Assembly (NCBI GenBank): GCA_964444825.1
Contig: CAYUIS010000030.1
Location: 1-43,012, forward strand
Source of the DNA: CAYUIS01 sp964444825
GTDB taxonomy: Bacteria; Chloroflexota; Anaerolineae; B4-G1
Direction: 5' to 3'
DNA length: 43,012 bases
Part shown: piece after piece, positions 1 through 8,563 of the stretch
How positions within the stretch are numbered: position 1 is the first letter of the stretch
How the letters are laid out: each line of letters begins with the position of its first letter
The notes under the pieces: generated by a model
The model's database searches: none
Seen by the model: the letters and a program-made list of their open reading frames with translations, nothing else
Told to the model about the DNA's origin: nothing
Position numbers and translations under genes: made by a program

Positions 1-146
1 CTTTCTTCACCGCTGGAGGTGGGGAGCGCTACTGCCGCCTGGCCTTTACGTTGGTTTCGCTTGAGGAATTGGAGGAGGGGGCCCGGCGGTTGGGGGCTGT
101 GCTGCGGGGGAGAAGGATCGGGCCAATTCGCGATTTGCGACGCTAG
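1..146 (+). CDS. PLP-dependent aminotransferase, C-terminal end only (partial)
   Basis: The reading frame is open from base 3 to a TAG at 144-146 and encodes 47 residues. They end in a helix of the form LEELEEGARRLGAVLR, preceded by an RLAFTLVS strand. This resembles the C-terminus of class I/II fold-type I PLP aminotransferases of the 2-aminoadipate (LysN) or MocR-like type, where an arginine-containing 'RLSF' strand is followed by an 'EEIEEGIRRLAEVLR' helix. The active site lies upstream of the window, so the substrate cannot be judged. It is followed after 26 bases by the radical SAM gene on the same strand. Family assignment from so short a tail is moderately secure; function is not. Confidence 0.6.
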   Translation, partial: FFTAGGGERYCRLAFTLVSLEELEEGARRLGAVLRGRRIGPIRDLRR

Positions 147-172
147 CCCGGGTGGGGTAGAATGGCGCTCAT

Positions 173-2713
173 ATGGCTGAGCAAAAGCCCGGGTGGGCAG
201 GTCTTGTGAAGCAGGTCGGCTCGTTCGTTCCGTCTGCCAACCCTACGTTCAACAACCCATCGTTCGATACGGCCCCCTACCGGGTGTTGATCGTCAGGCT
301 GTCCCCCTTTCGGGACGTGGACCGTTCGATACCTCATCTCTTTCTCTTTCAAGAGGTGCGGCGGGCGCTGCCGGATGCAACCATCGATCTAGCCTTCTTC
401 CCTTCCGCAGAGGAGCGGGCGCTGTTCGAGGAACACGGTATCCCCTACCTGATCGGCATCCACTCGCTCCGTCCAGTCCAGGCATTTGACCTGGTGCTGA
501 TATCCAACGCCTACACCCTGGAGCTGATCAACCTGCCCTATTTGCTCATCCGTTCGGGCATTCCCCTCTTTTCCAGCCAGCGCGGGCGGGAGTGGCCGCT
601 CTTCCTGCTGGGCGGGTCGAACGGGATGGCGGCCCAGTCGATCATACGTGAGGATGGCGACAGTATGGTGGACGGAGTCTTTTTCGGTGAGGGCGAGGGG
701 CTGGTGAGCGAGTTGGTGGGGGCAATCAGCAAAGCGACAGCTCAGCCAATCGACAAGCGCGAGCTTCTGGTGCAGGTGGCCGAGCGCGTGCCGGGACTGT
801 GGGCGTCGGGCTCGGATCGCAAGATCACAAAGGCAGTGTGCGCGCCGGAGGCGCGATTCTTGCCGGTGGTGTACCCTGTTCTGAACAGCCCTGAGGCGCA
901 CACGGCCAACCTGCAGATCAACTATGGCTGCCCAGCGTTCTGTAGTTTCTGCTTCGAGGGATACGACCGCAAGCCGTACCGGGAGATTCCTTTATCTGAA
1001 ATCCTCTCCGCTGCTCGTCGGATCAAGCAGGCGCAGGGTGTAGAGGAGCTGAATCTGTACAGTTTTAACGCCAACACTCATCGGGATATCCTGGAGATGC
1101 TGTTGGCGCTGAATCGTTTGTTCGACCGGGTGAGCCTCAAGAGCCAGCGCGTGGACGTCCTGCACAGCACGCCAGGCCTGCTGGAGGCCGAGGTGGAGGG
1201 CGATAAGCGGGATTTCACGCTGGGGATCGAAGGGGTCAGCGAGCGTTTGCGGGCGTGGTTGCACAAGAGCCTGTCCACGGGCGACATCACGGCTCTGCTG
1301 GACCGAATCCTGGCGCTCAAGATTCGCCGGATCAAGCTGTTCTACATCCTGACCGGGCACGAGACAGCGGCGGATATGGAAGAGTTTCGTCGCTTTGTGC
1401 GCTGGCTCAAGACCGCTCGTCGCTCAAAAGGCCCCCGCCTGCGGGTGGTGTTCAGTTTCGGCCTGCTGATCCGGATGCCGTTCACACCGCTGCGATACGA
1501 CCGGCTTTTCCTCGACGCGCAGAAAGTCCATCCGCTGATCGGGCAGGTCAAGTCGGCGTGCGAGACGAACGGTTTCGAGTTCCGGCTCGCCTTCGACTGG
1601 CCTGTCTATTGCACCGCCCAGGTATTGGCGATGGGGGGGCATTGGTTGGCGGAGCCGGTGGCGGCATTGGCTGAACAGGGATACTTTTTCGACACCACGC
1701 TGCCGCCGGGGTACTGGGAGGAGCTCAAGGGGTGGATGGCGCGAGAAGGACACTGGCAGGACGCTTTTCTGGGTGAGAAAGGGCCGGATTATGCCTTTGC
1801 GCTGGATTTCGTCAGGTCGAACGTATCGGACGAGTTCCTGTATCGCCAGTACCGGGAGGCCCAGGCCGGTGCAGACGGTGGCTATTGCCTGGGGAGCGAC
1901 GAACAGGCCGGCCACTGTCTGGGATGCGGGGCTTGTGCGAACGAGGGGCAGCGGCAGGCGATCACGCATCATCGGATCCGCCAACCGGAGCACAAGCCTG
2001 GCAGCCCACCATTCAGGGTCGAACTGCGGGATGTGATGGCAAACAAGCGACGTCTGGAGCCGGTCTACTACCTGGTGCGCCTGGCGCCGTGGTTGGCCGG
2101 GACCCGGCCTGAATTCATCAATGCGCTGGTTCTGAAGGGACTGCTGGGCTGCTACCCGGGCCTGGTGGACAATTTGCTGTCGGTACGGGAGAGTCTGTTT
2201 ACCCAGCGTCCGATGGACAGACGTTTTCCCGTGGTCAGTGGCGAGACAGTTTTCGGCCTGAGGGCGTGGGACGTCGAGGCACTGGAGCTGGCCCTGAGAG
2301 CGGGGGCTCGAGAAGGAACCGGGGACTCTGGGTTCGAGATCGTGGGACCGATCGAGGGGTTCGCTCCCGGCGCGTTCACCAAACTACATCTGGATGTTCA
2401 CCTGCCGGCCCAGTTCTTTCCAGAGCCGCGGGCCCGGTTGGAGTCCTATCTGCGGAGTGTCTACGTGCCGTATTCTCTGCGGCGGGAAGGAGAGCGCCTG
2501 CGCTTTGAACTGGCTCGAAAGGCGCTCAAGAAAAAGATCCTGCTCGGCGGCTTTATGGAGCCCTACGCGGAGGGTGACGATGGTGAAGAGGGCCTTTTCG
2601 TCAGCCTGGACGTGGGGTCCAGGTTTGATTTGGGGGCGTTTCTGGAGACGTTTGGCGGTAGGCGCCTGGCTTTGCAGGCTCGCGTGCACGTCTCGCAGAT
2701 CGAATGGTCGTGA
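173..2713 (+). CDS. B12-binding-like / radical SAM protein with extra C-terminal cysteine cluster
   Basis: An 846-residue protein. Residues about 35-210 look like an alpha/beta domain of the type that precedes radical SAM barrels in the B12-binding radical SAM group. The radical SAM cluster motif is CPAFCSFC at residues 253-260 (C253, C257, C260), which would bind a 4Fe-4S cluster and cleave S-adenosylmethionine. The barrel continues to about residue 500. A second cysteine group follows, C572 and then C582, C585 and C588 in the order CLGCGAC, which could hold another Fe-S cluster or zinc. The last 200 residues match no domain I recognise. The start ATG at 173 lacks a clear Shine-Dalgarno. The substrate is unknown. 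It is distinct from the TIGR03960-type protein at 40752-42626, although both share the B12/radical SAM layout. Confidence 0.8.
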   Translation: MAEQKPGWAGLVKQVGSFVPSANPTFNNPSFDTAPYRVLIVRLSPFRDVDRSIPHLFLFQEVRRALPDATIDLAFFPSAEERALFEEHGIPYLIGIHSLRPVQAFDLVLISNAYTLELINLPYLLIRSGIPLFSSQRGREWPLFLLGGSNGMAAQSIIREDGDSMVDGVFFGEGEGLVSELVGAISKATAQPIDKRELLVQVAERVPGLWASGSDRKITKAVCAPEARFLPVVYPVLNSPEAHTANLQINYGCPAFCSFCFEGYDRKPYREIPLSEILSAARRIKQAQGVEELNLYSFNANTHRDILEMLLALNRLFDRVSLKSQRVDVLHSTPGLLEAEVEGDKRDFTLGIEGVSERLRAWLHKSLSTGDITALLDRILALKIRRIKLFYILTGHETAADMEEFRRFVRWLKTARRSKGPRLRVVFSFGLLIRMPFTPLRYDRLFLDAQKVHPLIGQVKSACETNGFEFRLAFDWPVYCTAQVLAMGGHWLAEPVAALAEQGYFFDTTLPPGYWEELKGWMAREGHWQDAFLGEKGPDYAFALDFVRSNVSDEFLYRQYREAQAGADGGYCLGSDEQAGHCLGCGACANEGQRQAITHHRIRQPEHKPGSPPFRVELRDVMANKRRLEPVYYLVRLAPWLAGTRPEFINALVLKGLLGCYPGLVDNLLSVRESLFTQRPMDRRFPVVSGETVFGLRAWDVEALELALRAGAREGTGDSGFEIVGPIEGFAPGAFTKLHLDVHLPAQFFPEPRARLESYLRSVYVPYSLRREGERLRFELARKALKKKILLGGFMEPYAEGDDGEEGLFVSLDVGSRFDLGAFLETFGGRRLALQARVHVSQIEWS

Positions 2714-2737
2714 GCGACATCTGGTCGGAGTAGTGGC

Positions 2738-2995
2738 GTGGCTGGGGGACGTGTCATCAAGGTAGAGTGTCGATGCGGCCAACTGCTGTTCAAGTATTAT
2801 AAGGGCGGCAGAGGGCGGTTGATCAAATGCTATCTGGATGAGATCAGAAAGGACTATGTAGGGGTCCTGGAGGGAGCGCCTGACTTGCACCCCACCTGTC
2901 CGGGCTGTGGGAAGGCAATTGGCGTGGTGAGAATAGTGCGCGGACGGCCTGCCCTCAAGATCAACCAGGGTACTGTAAAGGAGACTCGCACGTAA
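2738..2995 (+). CDS. small zinc-ribbon protein of unknown function
   Basis: An 85-residue protein starting at GTG 2738, with a CGGAG ribosome binding site at 2726-2730. It shows an N-terminal CRC pair (VECRCGQLL) and a later CPGCG knuckle (PTCPGCGKAIG), so four cysteines could bind one zinc ion. Between them is a lysine- and tyrosine-rich basic stretch (KYYKGGRGRLIK), which suggests nucleic-acid or protein contact. It begins 24 bases after the radical SAM stop codon and is probably co-transcribed with it. I cannot name a family. The gene is supported by its spacing, ribosome binding site and the paired cysteine motifs. Confidence 0.65.
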   Translation: MAGGRVIKVECRCGQLLFKYYKGGRGRLIKCYLDEIRKDYVGVLEGAPDLHPTCPGCGKAIGVVRIVRGRPALKINQGTVKETRT

Positions 2996-2997
2996 GA

Positions 2998-3046
2998 GGG
3001 GACTGATCAATTGTCCTCCCAGGCATTGCCTGCTTGACCAGTCCCC
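2998..3046. terminator. stem-loop between convergent genes, possible bidirectional terminator
   Basis: GGGGACTGATCA (2998-3009) pairs with TGACCAGTCCCC (3035-3046) over 12 positions with a single A-C mismatch. The loop itself contains a smaller hairpin, CAGGC-ATT-GCCTG, at 3020-3032. It lies exactly between the ends of the plus-strand zinc-ribbon gene and the minus-strand cpaF gene. No clear U-tract follows on either strand, so termination efficiency is uncertain. Confidence 0.5.
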
Positions 3047-3079
3047 CTGCACCTCCTAGCCTATCACTCCCGAATTCGT

Positions 3080-4168
3080 TCACGTGGGCGTAAAGAGACT
3101 CAACGGCAGCTCGATGCCCGCTGCCCGGAAACGATCCAAGAAGCCGGGGATGCGGCCGGTGGCGCTAAAGCTCCCCGTGATCCTTCCCTCCTCGTTCACG
3201 CCGGTCCGCCGAAACTCGAATATGTCCTGCAGCCCGATGACGTCACCTTGCATGCCGGTGACCTCGGTCACCTTGAGAATCTTGCGTGAGCCATCCTGGA
3301 GCCGCTCCTGGTACGTGATCAGGTTGATGGCCGAAGCCATCATCTGGCGTATGGACAGAAGCGGAACTGAGAGGTCGGCGTAGGTTACCTGCATCTCCAG
3401 CCGAGCCAGGACGTCCCGAGGGCTGTTGGCGTGGATGGTGAACATGCTGCCGTCGTGGCCGGTGTTCATCGCCTGCAGTATGTCGAACGTCTCGGGCCCC
3501 CGCACCTCACCGACGACGAGCCGATCTGGTCGCATGCGGAGCGCGTTTCTCACCAGATCGCGGATGGTGACCTCCCCCTCACCTTTAGCGTTAGATGGAC
3601 GGCTCTCCATACGGACGAGACGCTTCATCTGTTCGGGTAGATTAAGCTCACCCGCGTTCTCGACGGTGACGATTCGCTCGTTGGGGGGGAGCATTCCGGC
3701 GACAATGTTCAGGAACGTCGTCTTGCCTGAACCGACGCCACCCGCGGTGATGATGTTGAGCCGAGCTTGGACGCAGGCCCGCAGGAACTCGATGATGTCC
3801 TCACTCACCGCTCCAAAACGAATCACTTCCTCGACGCTGAGGTACCTTCCCGTAAACTTGCGGATGGTCAGCACCGGTCCAATCAGGGAAACTGGGGGAA
3901 GGACCACGTTGACGCGGGAGCCATCCGATAGACGAACGTCAACCATAGGACCTGACTCTTTGAGCGTTCGGCCCGCCATTTCGAGTATGGCCTCGATCAC
4001 GTCCAGCAGATGCTCGTCGTCCCGGAACGGGGTGGGGATGTCCACGAACTGGCCCTGTTTCTCGACATAGACTTTGCTGTAGCCATCGATCATGACCTCG
4101 ACCACGTCTGGATCGCTCAGGATTGGCTCCAGGGGAGCCAGCTTGTTGGTGTCTTGTTTTGCACTCAT
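3080..4168 (-). CDS. cpaF: CpaF/VirB11-family secretion ATPase (Tad/type IV pilus type), orphan
   Basis: A 362-residue hexameric secretion ATPase. The N-terminal domain (1-130) is followed by a P-loop GGVGSGKT at 143-150, a Walker B-like strand RLVVGEVRG at 216-224 and the histidine box TGHDGSMFTIHANS at 236-249. In CpaF/TadA proteins this enzyme sits on the cytoplasmic face of the inner membrane and powers Tad pilus or type II/IV secretion machinery. The usual Asp box 'EDAAEL' reads ENAGEL here, with Asn at 171. An AGGAGG site lies 7 bases before the ATG. No tadB, tadC, pilin, prepilin peptidase or secretin gene lies next to it, so its partner machine must be encoded elsewhere. Confidence 0.88.
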   Translation of the reverse strand: MSAKQDTNKLAPLEPILSDPDVVEVMIDGYSKVYVEKQGQFVDIPTPFRDDEHLLDVIEAILEMAGRTLKESGPMVDVRLSDGSRVNVVLPPVSLIGPVLTIRKFTGRYLSVEEVIRFGAVSEDIIEFLRACVQARLNIITAGGVGSGKTTFLNIVAGMLPPNERIVTVENAGELNLPEQMKRLVRMESRPSNAKGEGEVTIRDLVRNALRMRPDRLVVGEVRGPETFDILQAMNTGHDGSMFTIHANSPRDVLARLEMQVTYADLSVPLLSIRQMMASAINLITYQERLQDGSRKILKVTEVTGMQGDVIGLQDIFEFRRTGVNEEGRITGSFSATGRIPGFLDRFRAAGIELPLSLFTPT

Positions 4169-4256
4169 CGTTTTGCCTCCTTTTTGTTTGACCAGCCCTC
4201 GTCTGGACGGGCCGTCACGGGTGTGAGCGTGTAAGCCTAGGCTCGTTTACGCTCCC

Positions 4257-4285
4257 ATTGTATCGCAGAATCAGGCTGGGCGTAA
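4257..4285 (-). promoter_or_regulatory. putative cpaF promoter
   Basis: On the minus strand, TACAAT (4257-4262) lies 17 bases downstream of TTACGC (4280-4285). The -10 is good and the -35 is weak. It would give an untranslated leader of roughly 80 bases before the cpaF start at 4168. The leader contains a partly self-complementary GAGCGT/ACGCTC segment around 4225-4254. Confidence 0.4.
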
Positions 4286-4320
4286 CGGGTGAATGACCTG
4301 TTCCAACCCGGTAATCTGGA

Positions 4321-5634
4321 CTAGGTCTCCCACAGGTCGCGCAGCGACTCGCCCGCGGCCGCAGTGGCGATGTCGGCGCACTGCGGGGCTAGCCGGGCCG
4401 GGTAGCGGTAATAGTACGGGGCGATGTCGACTTCGTAGCCGCCCTCGGCGTGGGCTTTGGCCGTTGGCAGGTATCCAATGCAGCCGTCACTGACGCTGGC
4501 GAACATTGTGTGTCTGGCTGGCGAGCCGGCCTTGATGGCCATACCAATTTCGGTGAGTGTCTCCGAGGCAAAGGTGGTCAACCCCAAGTCGCCGATCCGG
4601 ACCACGTTGACGCGCAGCGGTACGTGCCAGAAACCGTCCCGGGCCTCGATCCGCGATCGCCAGGGGTAGCGGTGTTCCAACAGGATGTCCACGACAAAGC
4701 GCACCGCGTATGGCAGGCCAACCATTTCGGCGAGCTTGCGGCGGTAGGTGGGCATGGGTGTGGGGGTGGTGGCTTTGGCTTCCAGCGGCAGCCAGGCAGT
4801 GCGACGTTTGAGGACCAGGGGAACGCACGCCAGTGGCGACAGATCTTGGCGATACGCTCCTATGACTTGCTCGGCGACCTGTTCGCCCAGCGATCGGACC
4901 GCTTCCCACGAGTCTCCCGTGCCCCACTCGTGGTCCGGGTTGAGATCGCCGGTCGCCCCCTGCAAGAACAGGACCCGCGTACCGAGGGCGTCCTCGATCT
5001 TGGCGCGCATAGCGCCGATCCAGTCGGCGGAGACCAAAAGGTTGTCCGGCCCGAGCACGGTGCCGTGACAGGCATAGTTGACCACGGTCGCCAGGGGTGT
5101 GCCGTCTTTTCGGCGGATGCTCAATATGTTCACCGAGTGGTCGATGACTCCATCGGGATTGACGCCGATTACGACGTTGCCATCCGGTTGGCGCTCGCGC
5201 CGGTTGATGGCGATGGAGGCTTCCGTCTGGCCCCAGGCCAACTCCGCTGGAGCAAGGGCTGCTCCGGCCTGGTCGACCGCCCGGGCGATCTTGGCGACCA
5301 GTGTGTTGATGTAGGCAGACCGAGCACGGCCAGAGCGACGATCAGCGTAGGCGATGGGGCCAGCGTGGGTGTGGGAGCAGCAGAGGATCACCGATGTTCG
5401 CTTGCCGACCTGGTCGCGAACGCGATCCACGATGATTTCGTTGAGGCACAGCATGTCGCAGGCGACGAGCGCCAGCCGCGTCCGCCCATCGTCCAGCACC
5501 AGTGCCGTGGCCGTCAGGTCGTCGTGGATGCCGGCGTTGCCCTTGGTGCGGTCTCCGTAGCCGATGAGATATATTCCCTGAGGAGGAGAGATTATCTCCC
5601 GAGCTATACCTGCCTTCAATTCGGTTCTGTCCAT
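4321..5634 (-). CDS. neutral/alkaline non-lysosomal ceramidase-like hydrolase
   Basis: A 437-residue protein of the neutral ceramidase N-terminal domain superfamily. Diagnostic features are SHTHAGP at 87-93, a second metal-type histidine in NYACHGT near H190, and the 'FLQGATGDLNP' segment that corresponds to the nucleotide-like loop of this fold. In true neutral ceramidases these histidines coordinate zinc and the enzyme cleaves the amide of ceramide. Bacterial relatives of this length are mostly uncharacterised and lack the C-terminal immunoglobulin-like domain, as here. No signal peptide is visible, so it is probably cytoplasmic and its substrate may be another amide or sugar-linked compound. 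It lies 50 bases downstream of a sugar symporter gene on the same strand, which hints at a scavenging role. Confidence 0.78.
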   Translation of the reverse strand: MDRTELKAGIAREIISPPQGIYLIGYGDRTKGNAGIHDDLTATALVLDDGRTRLALVACDMLCLNEIIVDRVRDQVGKRTSVILCCSHTHAGPIAYADRRSGRARSAYINTLVAKIARAVDQAGAALAPAELAWGQTEASIAINRRERQPDGNVVIGVNPDGVIDHSVNILSIRRKDGTPLATVVNYACHGTVLGPDNLLVSADWIGAMRAKIEDALGTRVLFLQGATGDLNPDHEWGTGDSWEAVRSLGEQVAEQVIGAYRQDLSPLACVPLVLKRRTAWLPLEAKATTPTPMPTYRRKLAEMVGLPYAVRFVVDILLEHRYPWRSRIEARDGFWHVPLRVNVVRIGDLGLTTFASETLTEIGMAIKAGSPARHTMFASVSDGCIGYLPTAKAHAEGGYEVDIAPYYYRYPARLAPQCADIATAAAGESLRDLWET

Positions 5635-5684
5635 CAGACCATCCTAATGCGTGATGTGTGCAACGTGAAGCGATGAGTCAGGGT

Positions 5685-7034
5685 CTACAGGCCCAGGTAT
5701 CGACGGGTCTCGTCGGGAGTGTCGCCCAGCTTGTAGCCCAGGAACACGGCTGCCGAGGCAAGTCCCATAACGCCGGCCAGAATGAAGGATAGCCGGATGC
5801 CCATAGGGTTGGCCTGCGTATCGCCAAAGGTCTTGAGCATCACAGGTAGAACGGCGGCCGCCATCGCCGAACCGGCGTTGGTGGCCAGGCTAAAGTTGCC
5901 GTAAAAGATGGCCTCGCGTCGACGGCCCGTGAGCATCTCGTCATAGTCCACCACGTTCCCCATCATCGCGTAGGCCATGATAAGATACCCGCTCAGAGGG
6001 AAGGCGATCAGCGGAAAGAGAAGCAGGCCCGGCAAAAGAGCCCCCAGACCCTCGCTGGCGACCGGTGCGGAAACGACGAGAAAGTTCGCGGCCGCCGCCA
6101 GGCCGAACAAAGCCATCGCGGCCGTGATCACCCATTTGTCGCGGAACCTGCCGCGCACCCAAATCCAGAATGGCGCGCAGACTATCATCAATAGAACGAG
6201 CACACCCTGAAAGATGGTTACGTCGCCTTCCGTCCCTCTAACGACCTGGGTCACAAAGTAGGGCGAAATCGCCAGGATGATGGCATAGCTGACGTGTACC
6301 AACAGGGTCGCAAAAAAGAAGATGAGGAATTGGCTGTTCGTGAAGGTGGCTTTGAAGGCCTGCCAGGCAGGCAGCGGGTCTTGGTGTCTGGCGTACTCGG
6401 GTTCGCGCAGCACGAAAAGCACCAGATACATGCTCACCGTCCCGATGATGGCGACGGCGATGCCCATACCCAGCGGTCCCAGGCTCTCCCACAACATGGG
6501 CACGGTCAGCGAGCCAGCCACAAAGCCGACAATGCCAAAGACCATTTTCCAACTGCTCAGTTTGACCCGTTCGTGGGTGTCAGGGGCCATTTCTGGCAGC
6601 GTGCCATCGTAGGGCATGCCTACGGCGCTGAAAGCGGTATAGTAGAGCGTGGCAACGATCAAGAGATAGACAGCATTGGCCACGCTCGTAGCTCGCACGG
6701 GCGGCGTCCACAGCAGGATCATGGTGAGGGCCATGATCGGAGTCCCAAACATCAGGAAGGGACGGCGCCTGCCCCATCGCGATTTGAGCGAGTCACTCCA
6801 GTGGCCCAGAAACGGGTCAATGATGCCATCCCACACGCCGGCGATAAACAGCACCGCTCCCACCAGCCCGGCCGGCGCGTAGGCGACCAGGTCGGTCCGG
6901 TCGGAGGGTGGTACGTAAAAGTATAGGAGCCACGATGAGACGCTGAGGCTGATGATGTTCAACCCTATCGAGCCTGTGCTATATAGTGCCTTTTGCCAGA
7001 AGGTGAGCTTTGAGTCGGCTGCCTTGGTTGCCAT
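5685..7034 (-). CDS. MFS_2 / GPH-family sugar:cation symporter
   Basis: A 449-residue integral membrane protein with about 12 hydrophobic segments. The N-terminus (LTFWQKALYSTGSIGLNII), the cytoplasmic motif SRWGRRRPFLMFG after the second helix, and the later YDEMLTGRRREAIFYG segment are typical of the glycoside-pentoside-hexuronide (MelB-like) symporters. These import sugars or glycosides with H+ or Na+. A clear AAAGGAG site precedes the ATG. It lies in a minus-strand run with the ceramidase-like gene downstream and the MBL hydrolase upstream. The actual substrate cannot be read from the sequence. The confidence covers the family only. Confidence 0.88.
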   Translation of the reverse strand: MATKAADSKLTFWQKALYSTGSIGLNIISLSVSSWLLYFYVPPSDRTDLVAYAPAGLVGAVLFIAGVWDGIIDPFLGHWSDSLKSRWGRRRPFLMFGTPIMALTMILLWTPPVRATSVANAVYLLIVATLYYTAFSAVGMPYDGTLPEMAPDTHERVKLSSWKMVFGIVGFVAGSLTVPMLWESLGPLGMGIAVAIIGTVSMYLVLFVLREPEYARHQDPLPAWQAFKATFTNSQFLIFFFATLLVHVSYAIILAISPYFVTQVVRGTEGDVTIFQGVLVLLMIVCAPFWIWVRGRFRDKWVITAAMALFGLAAAANFLVVSAPVASEGLGALLPGLLLFPLIAFPLSGYLIMAYAMMGNVVDYDEMLTGRRREAIFYGNFSLATNAGSAMAAAVLPVMLKTFGDTQANPMGIRLSFILAGVMGLASAAVFLGYKLGDTPDETRRYLGL

Positions 7035-7091
7035 AGGGTCATACTCCTTTGCTTGTCATCCGCTGTGCTGATAGGAAGCCCGAGGTCTCTG

Positions 7092-7718
7092 CTACCCTGA
7101 CAACCAGGGATTGTGCCTTTTCTCCCGCCCGACCGTCGTCTTGGGGCCGTGACCGGGGTAGAGCACCGTGTCGTCTGGCATGGCGAACAACACCTCCCGG
7201 ATCGAGTGCATCAGGATCTGGAGACTGCCACCCGGCAGATCGTGTCGCCCTATGCCCATCTGAAAGAGTACGTCTCCATCAAAAGCTGCTTCCTCCTCCT
7301 CTAGGTAAAAGGTCAGGCTGCCGGGGGAGTGGCCGGGGGTGTGAAGCACCTGGAACCGGAGCTGCCCTACTTCCAAGACCTGGTCGGGCTCAAGCTCCAG
7401 GTCCGGCATAGGGCTTTTTTGGACCGATACACCAAACCAAGCAGCACCGCCCCGGGCCTGCAATATGGGTAGTTCGGCGGGGTGGAGGGCCAAGGGCGCA
7501 CCAGTGGCCGCGACGATCTCGGCGTTGGCTCCCATGTGGTCAAAGTGACAATGGGTATTGAGGATGTAGCGAATGGTCAAGCCGCTTTCCTCCAGTACCG
7601 TGAGGATGCGCTGTGGATGCCCACCGGGGTCGATGACGACCCCTTCCTGGGTCTCCTGGCAGCCGACAACATAGCAGTTGGTCTGGGTGATTCCCACTGG
7701 GACGGTATGCAGGATCAA
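7092..7718 (-). CDS. MBL-fold metallo-hydrolase (glyoxalase II-like)
   Basis: A 208-residue metallo-beta-lactamase fold hydrolase. The metal ligands are all present: THCHFDH gives H56, H58, D60 and H61; TPGHSPG gives H130; FDGD gives D149; and YPGHGP gives H190. This set matches the short glyoxalase II-like or YcbL-like hydrolases that cleave thioesters such as S-lactoylglutathione or related compounds in the cytoplasm. The start is TTG at 7718, chosen because an AGGAGG site sits 6 bases upstream and the following residues (ILHTVPVG) match the first strand of the family. The closest upstream gene is the nuclease-like gene, 61 bases away, and the two may share a transcript. Confidence 0.88.
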   Translation of the reverse strand: MILHTVPVGITQTNCYVVGCQETQEGVVIDPGGHPQRILTVLEESGLTIRYILNTHCHFDHMGANAEIVAATGAPLALHPAELPILQARGGAAWFGVSVQKSPMPDLELEPDQVLEVGQLRFQVLHTPGHSPGSLTFYLEEEEAAFDGDVLFQMGIGRHDLPGGSLQILMHSIREVLFAMPDDTVLYPGHGPKTTVGREKRHNPWLSG

Positions 7719-7779
7719 ATGTGACCTCCTTGACAGCGTGTTTGCTCTTGGCGGATTCGTATCATCATCAGAGGAAGGC

Positions 7780-8487
7780 TCAGGTCAAAGCTCGGGCGTA
7801 CAGGATGGCGTTGCCCTGTTTCCCTACTGGCGTGATAGCGCCCATCTCCCGCAGGCAGTAAGCCATCTTTTGCGCCAGCCAGCGAGGCTGGCGAATGGCA
7901 GCGGCAAGGTCGGATGTTGTGAACGGCTCGATCAGGTCGGCGGGCAGGAGGGCGAGCGTATCGGCAGGCGTCTCAAAGGCACGCTGGCCGACCACCGTGA
8001 GGAGCCTACGTTCCTGGATGACCCAACCCTTGCGCCGCCAGGCACGTCTCCCGTCGTAGCGGCGGAGTTCGTCCTCGTGGGTCAGCACCACATTGAGGGA
8101 GAATCCGGGATTGGAGAGCAGCTTGGGGAAGCTGACCAATTCTGCAAAGAGATGTTCGAGGGTGCCCCGCTTGGGGGATTTTCGACGACCCAGGTGGTCG
8201 TTGCCGTTCTTTGACATCCTCACGATCCATTTCTCTTGGGCAATGGGATGGATGAGGCGCACCGGATGCCGGGATGTGAGGGCAGTGAGTTTGCGCTTGA
8301 TGGCGGCGAAATTAGCGGTCTGGATCTCGATCAGGAGTCTGCCACGGACAATATCCACGATAAATCCATCTACTGGCACCTCAAGCTGGTCACCCGGCCG
8401 AGTGTACCATTCCTTCAAGGCAGCGTGCAGGGGCTTTTCGTTCAGTGTACCGATCGTGTGTGTCGTCCTCGTCGTTCCTATGGACAT
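7780..8487 (-). CDS. unknown protein with possible PD-(D/E)XK-like nuclease core
   Basis: A 235-residue protein I do not recognise by name. The first 70 residues show a conserved-looking core: E17 in an N-terminal helix, then D45 on a strand (VDGFIVDIV), then a second strand ending IEIQT (E54, Q56), followed by a basic helix (AAIKRKL). The order E...D...ExQ resembles the PD-(D/E)XK nuclease fold with Gln in place of the usual Lys. The middle is rich in Lys and Arg (SKNGNDHLGRRKSPKRG). The last 70 residues (FTTSDLAAAIRQPRWLAQKMAYCLREMGAI, written here as two helices of one domain) resemble a winged helix. It is transcribed divergently from uvrA. A nucleic-acid role is inference only. Confidence 0.6.
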   Translation of the reverse strand: MSIGTTRTTHTIGTLNEKPLHAALKEWYTRPGDQLEVPVDGFIVDIVRGRLLIEIQTANFAAIKRKLTALTSRHPVRLIHPIAQEKWIVRMSKNGNDHLGRRKSPKRGTLEHLFAELVSFPKLLSNPGFSLNVVLTHEDELRRYDGRRAWRRKGWVIQERRLLTVVGQRAFETPADTLALLPADLIEPFTTSDLAAAIRQPRWLAQKMAYCLREMGAITPVGKQGNAILYARALT

Positions 8488-8533
8488 GGTGGGACCTTTT
8501 GAACCTTGCCACAGCGGTGTGAGAGCTGATCAG

Positions 8534-8563
8534 ATTATAGCAAAGAGCATGGGCTTTGTCCAA
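8534..8563 (-). promoter_or_regulatory. promoter for the nuclease-like gene
   Basis: On the minus strand, TTGGAC (8558-8563) is followed after 18 bases by a perfect TATAAT (8534-8539). This would start transcription about 40 bases before the ATG at 8487. Its -35 overlaps the -35 of the opposing uvrA promoter. Confidence 0.6.

Noticed and set aside
4225..4254. Hairpin in the cpaF leader as a riboswitch
   Set aside because: Only a six-base outer stem is solid and the inner pairs are mismatched. No known riboswitch core is recognisable.
4450..5676. Plus-strand open frame of 408 codons opposite the ceramidase-like gene
   Set aside because: The minus strand encodes a recognisable family over the same bases. 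The plus translation has no motif, and its start has no ribosome binding site.
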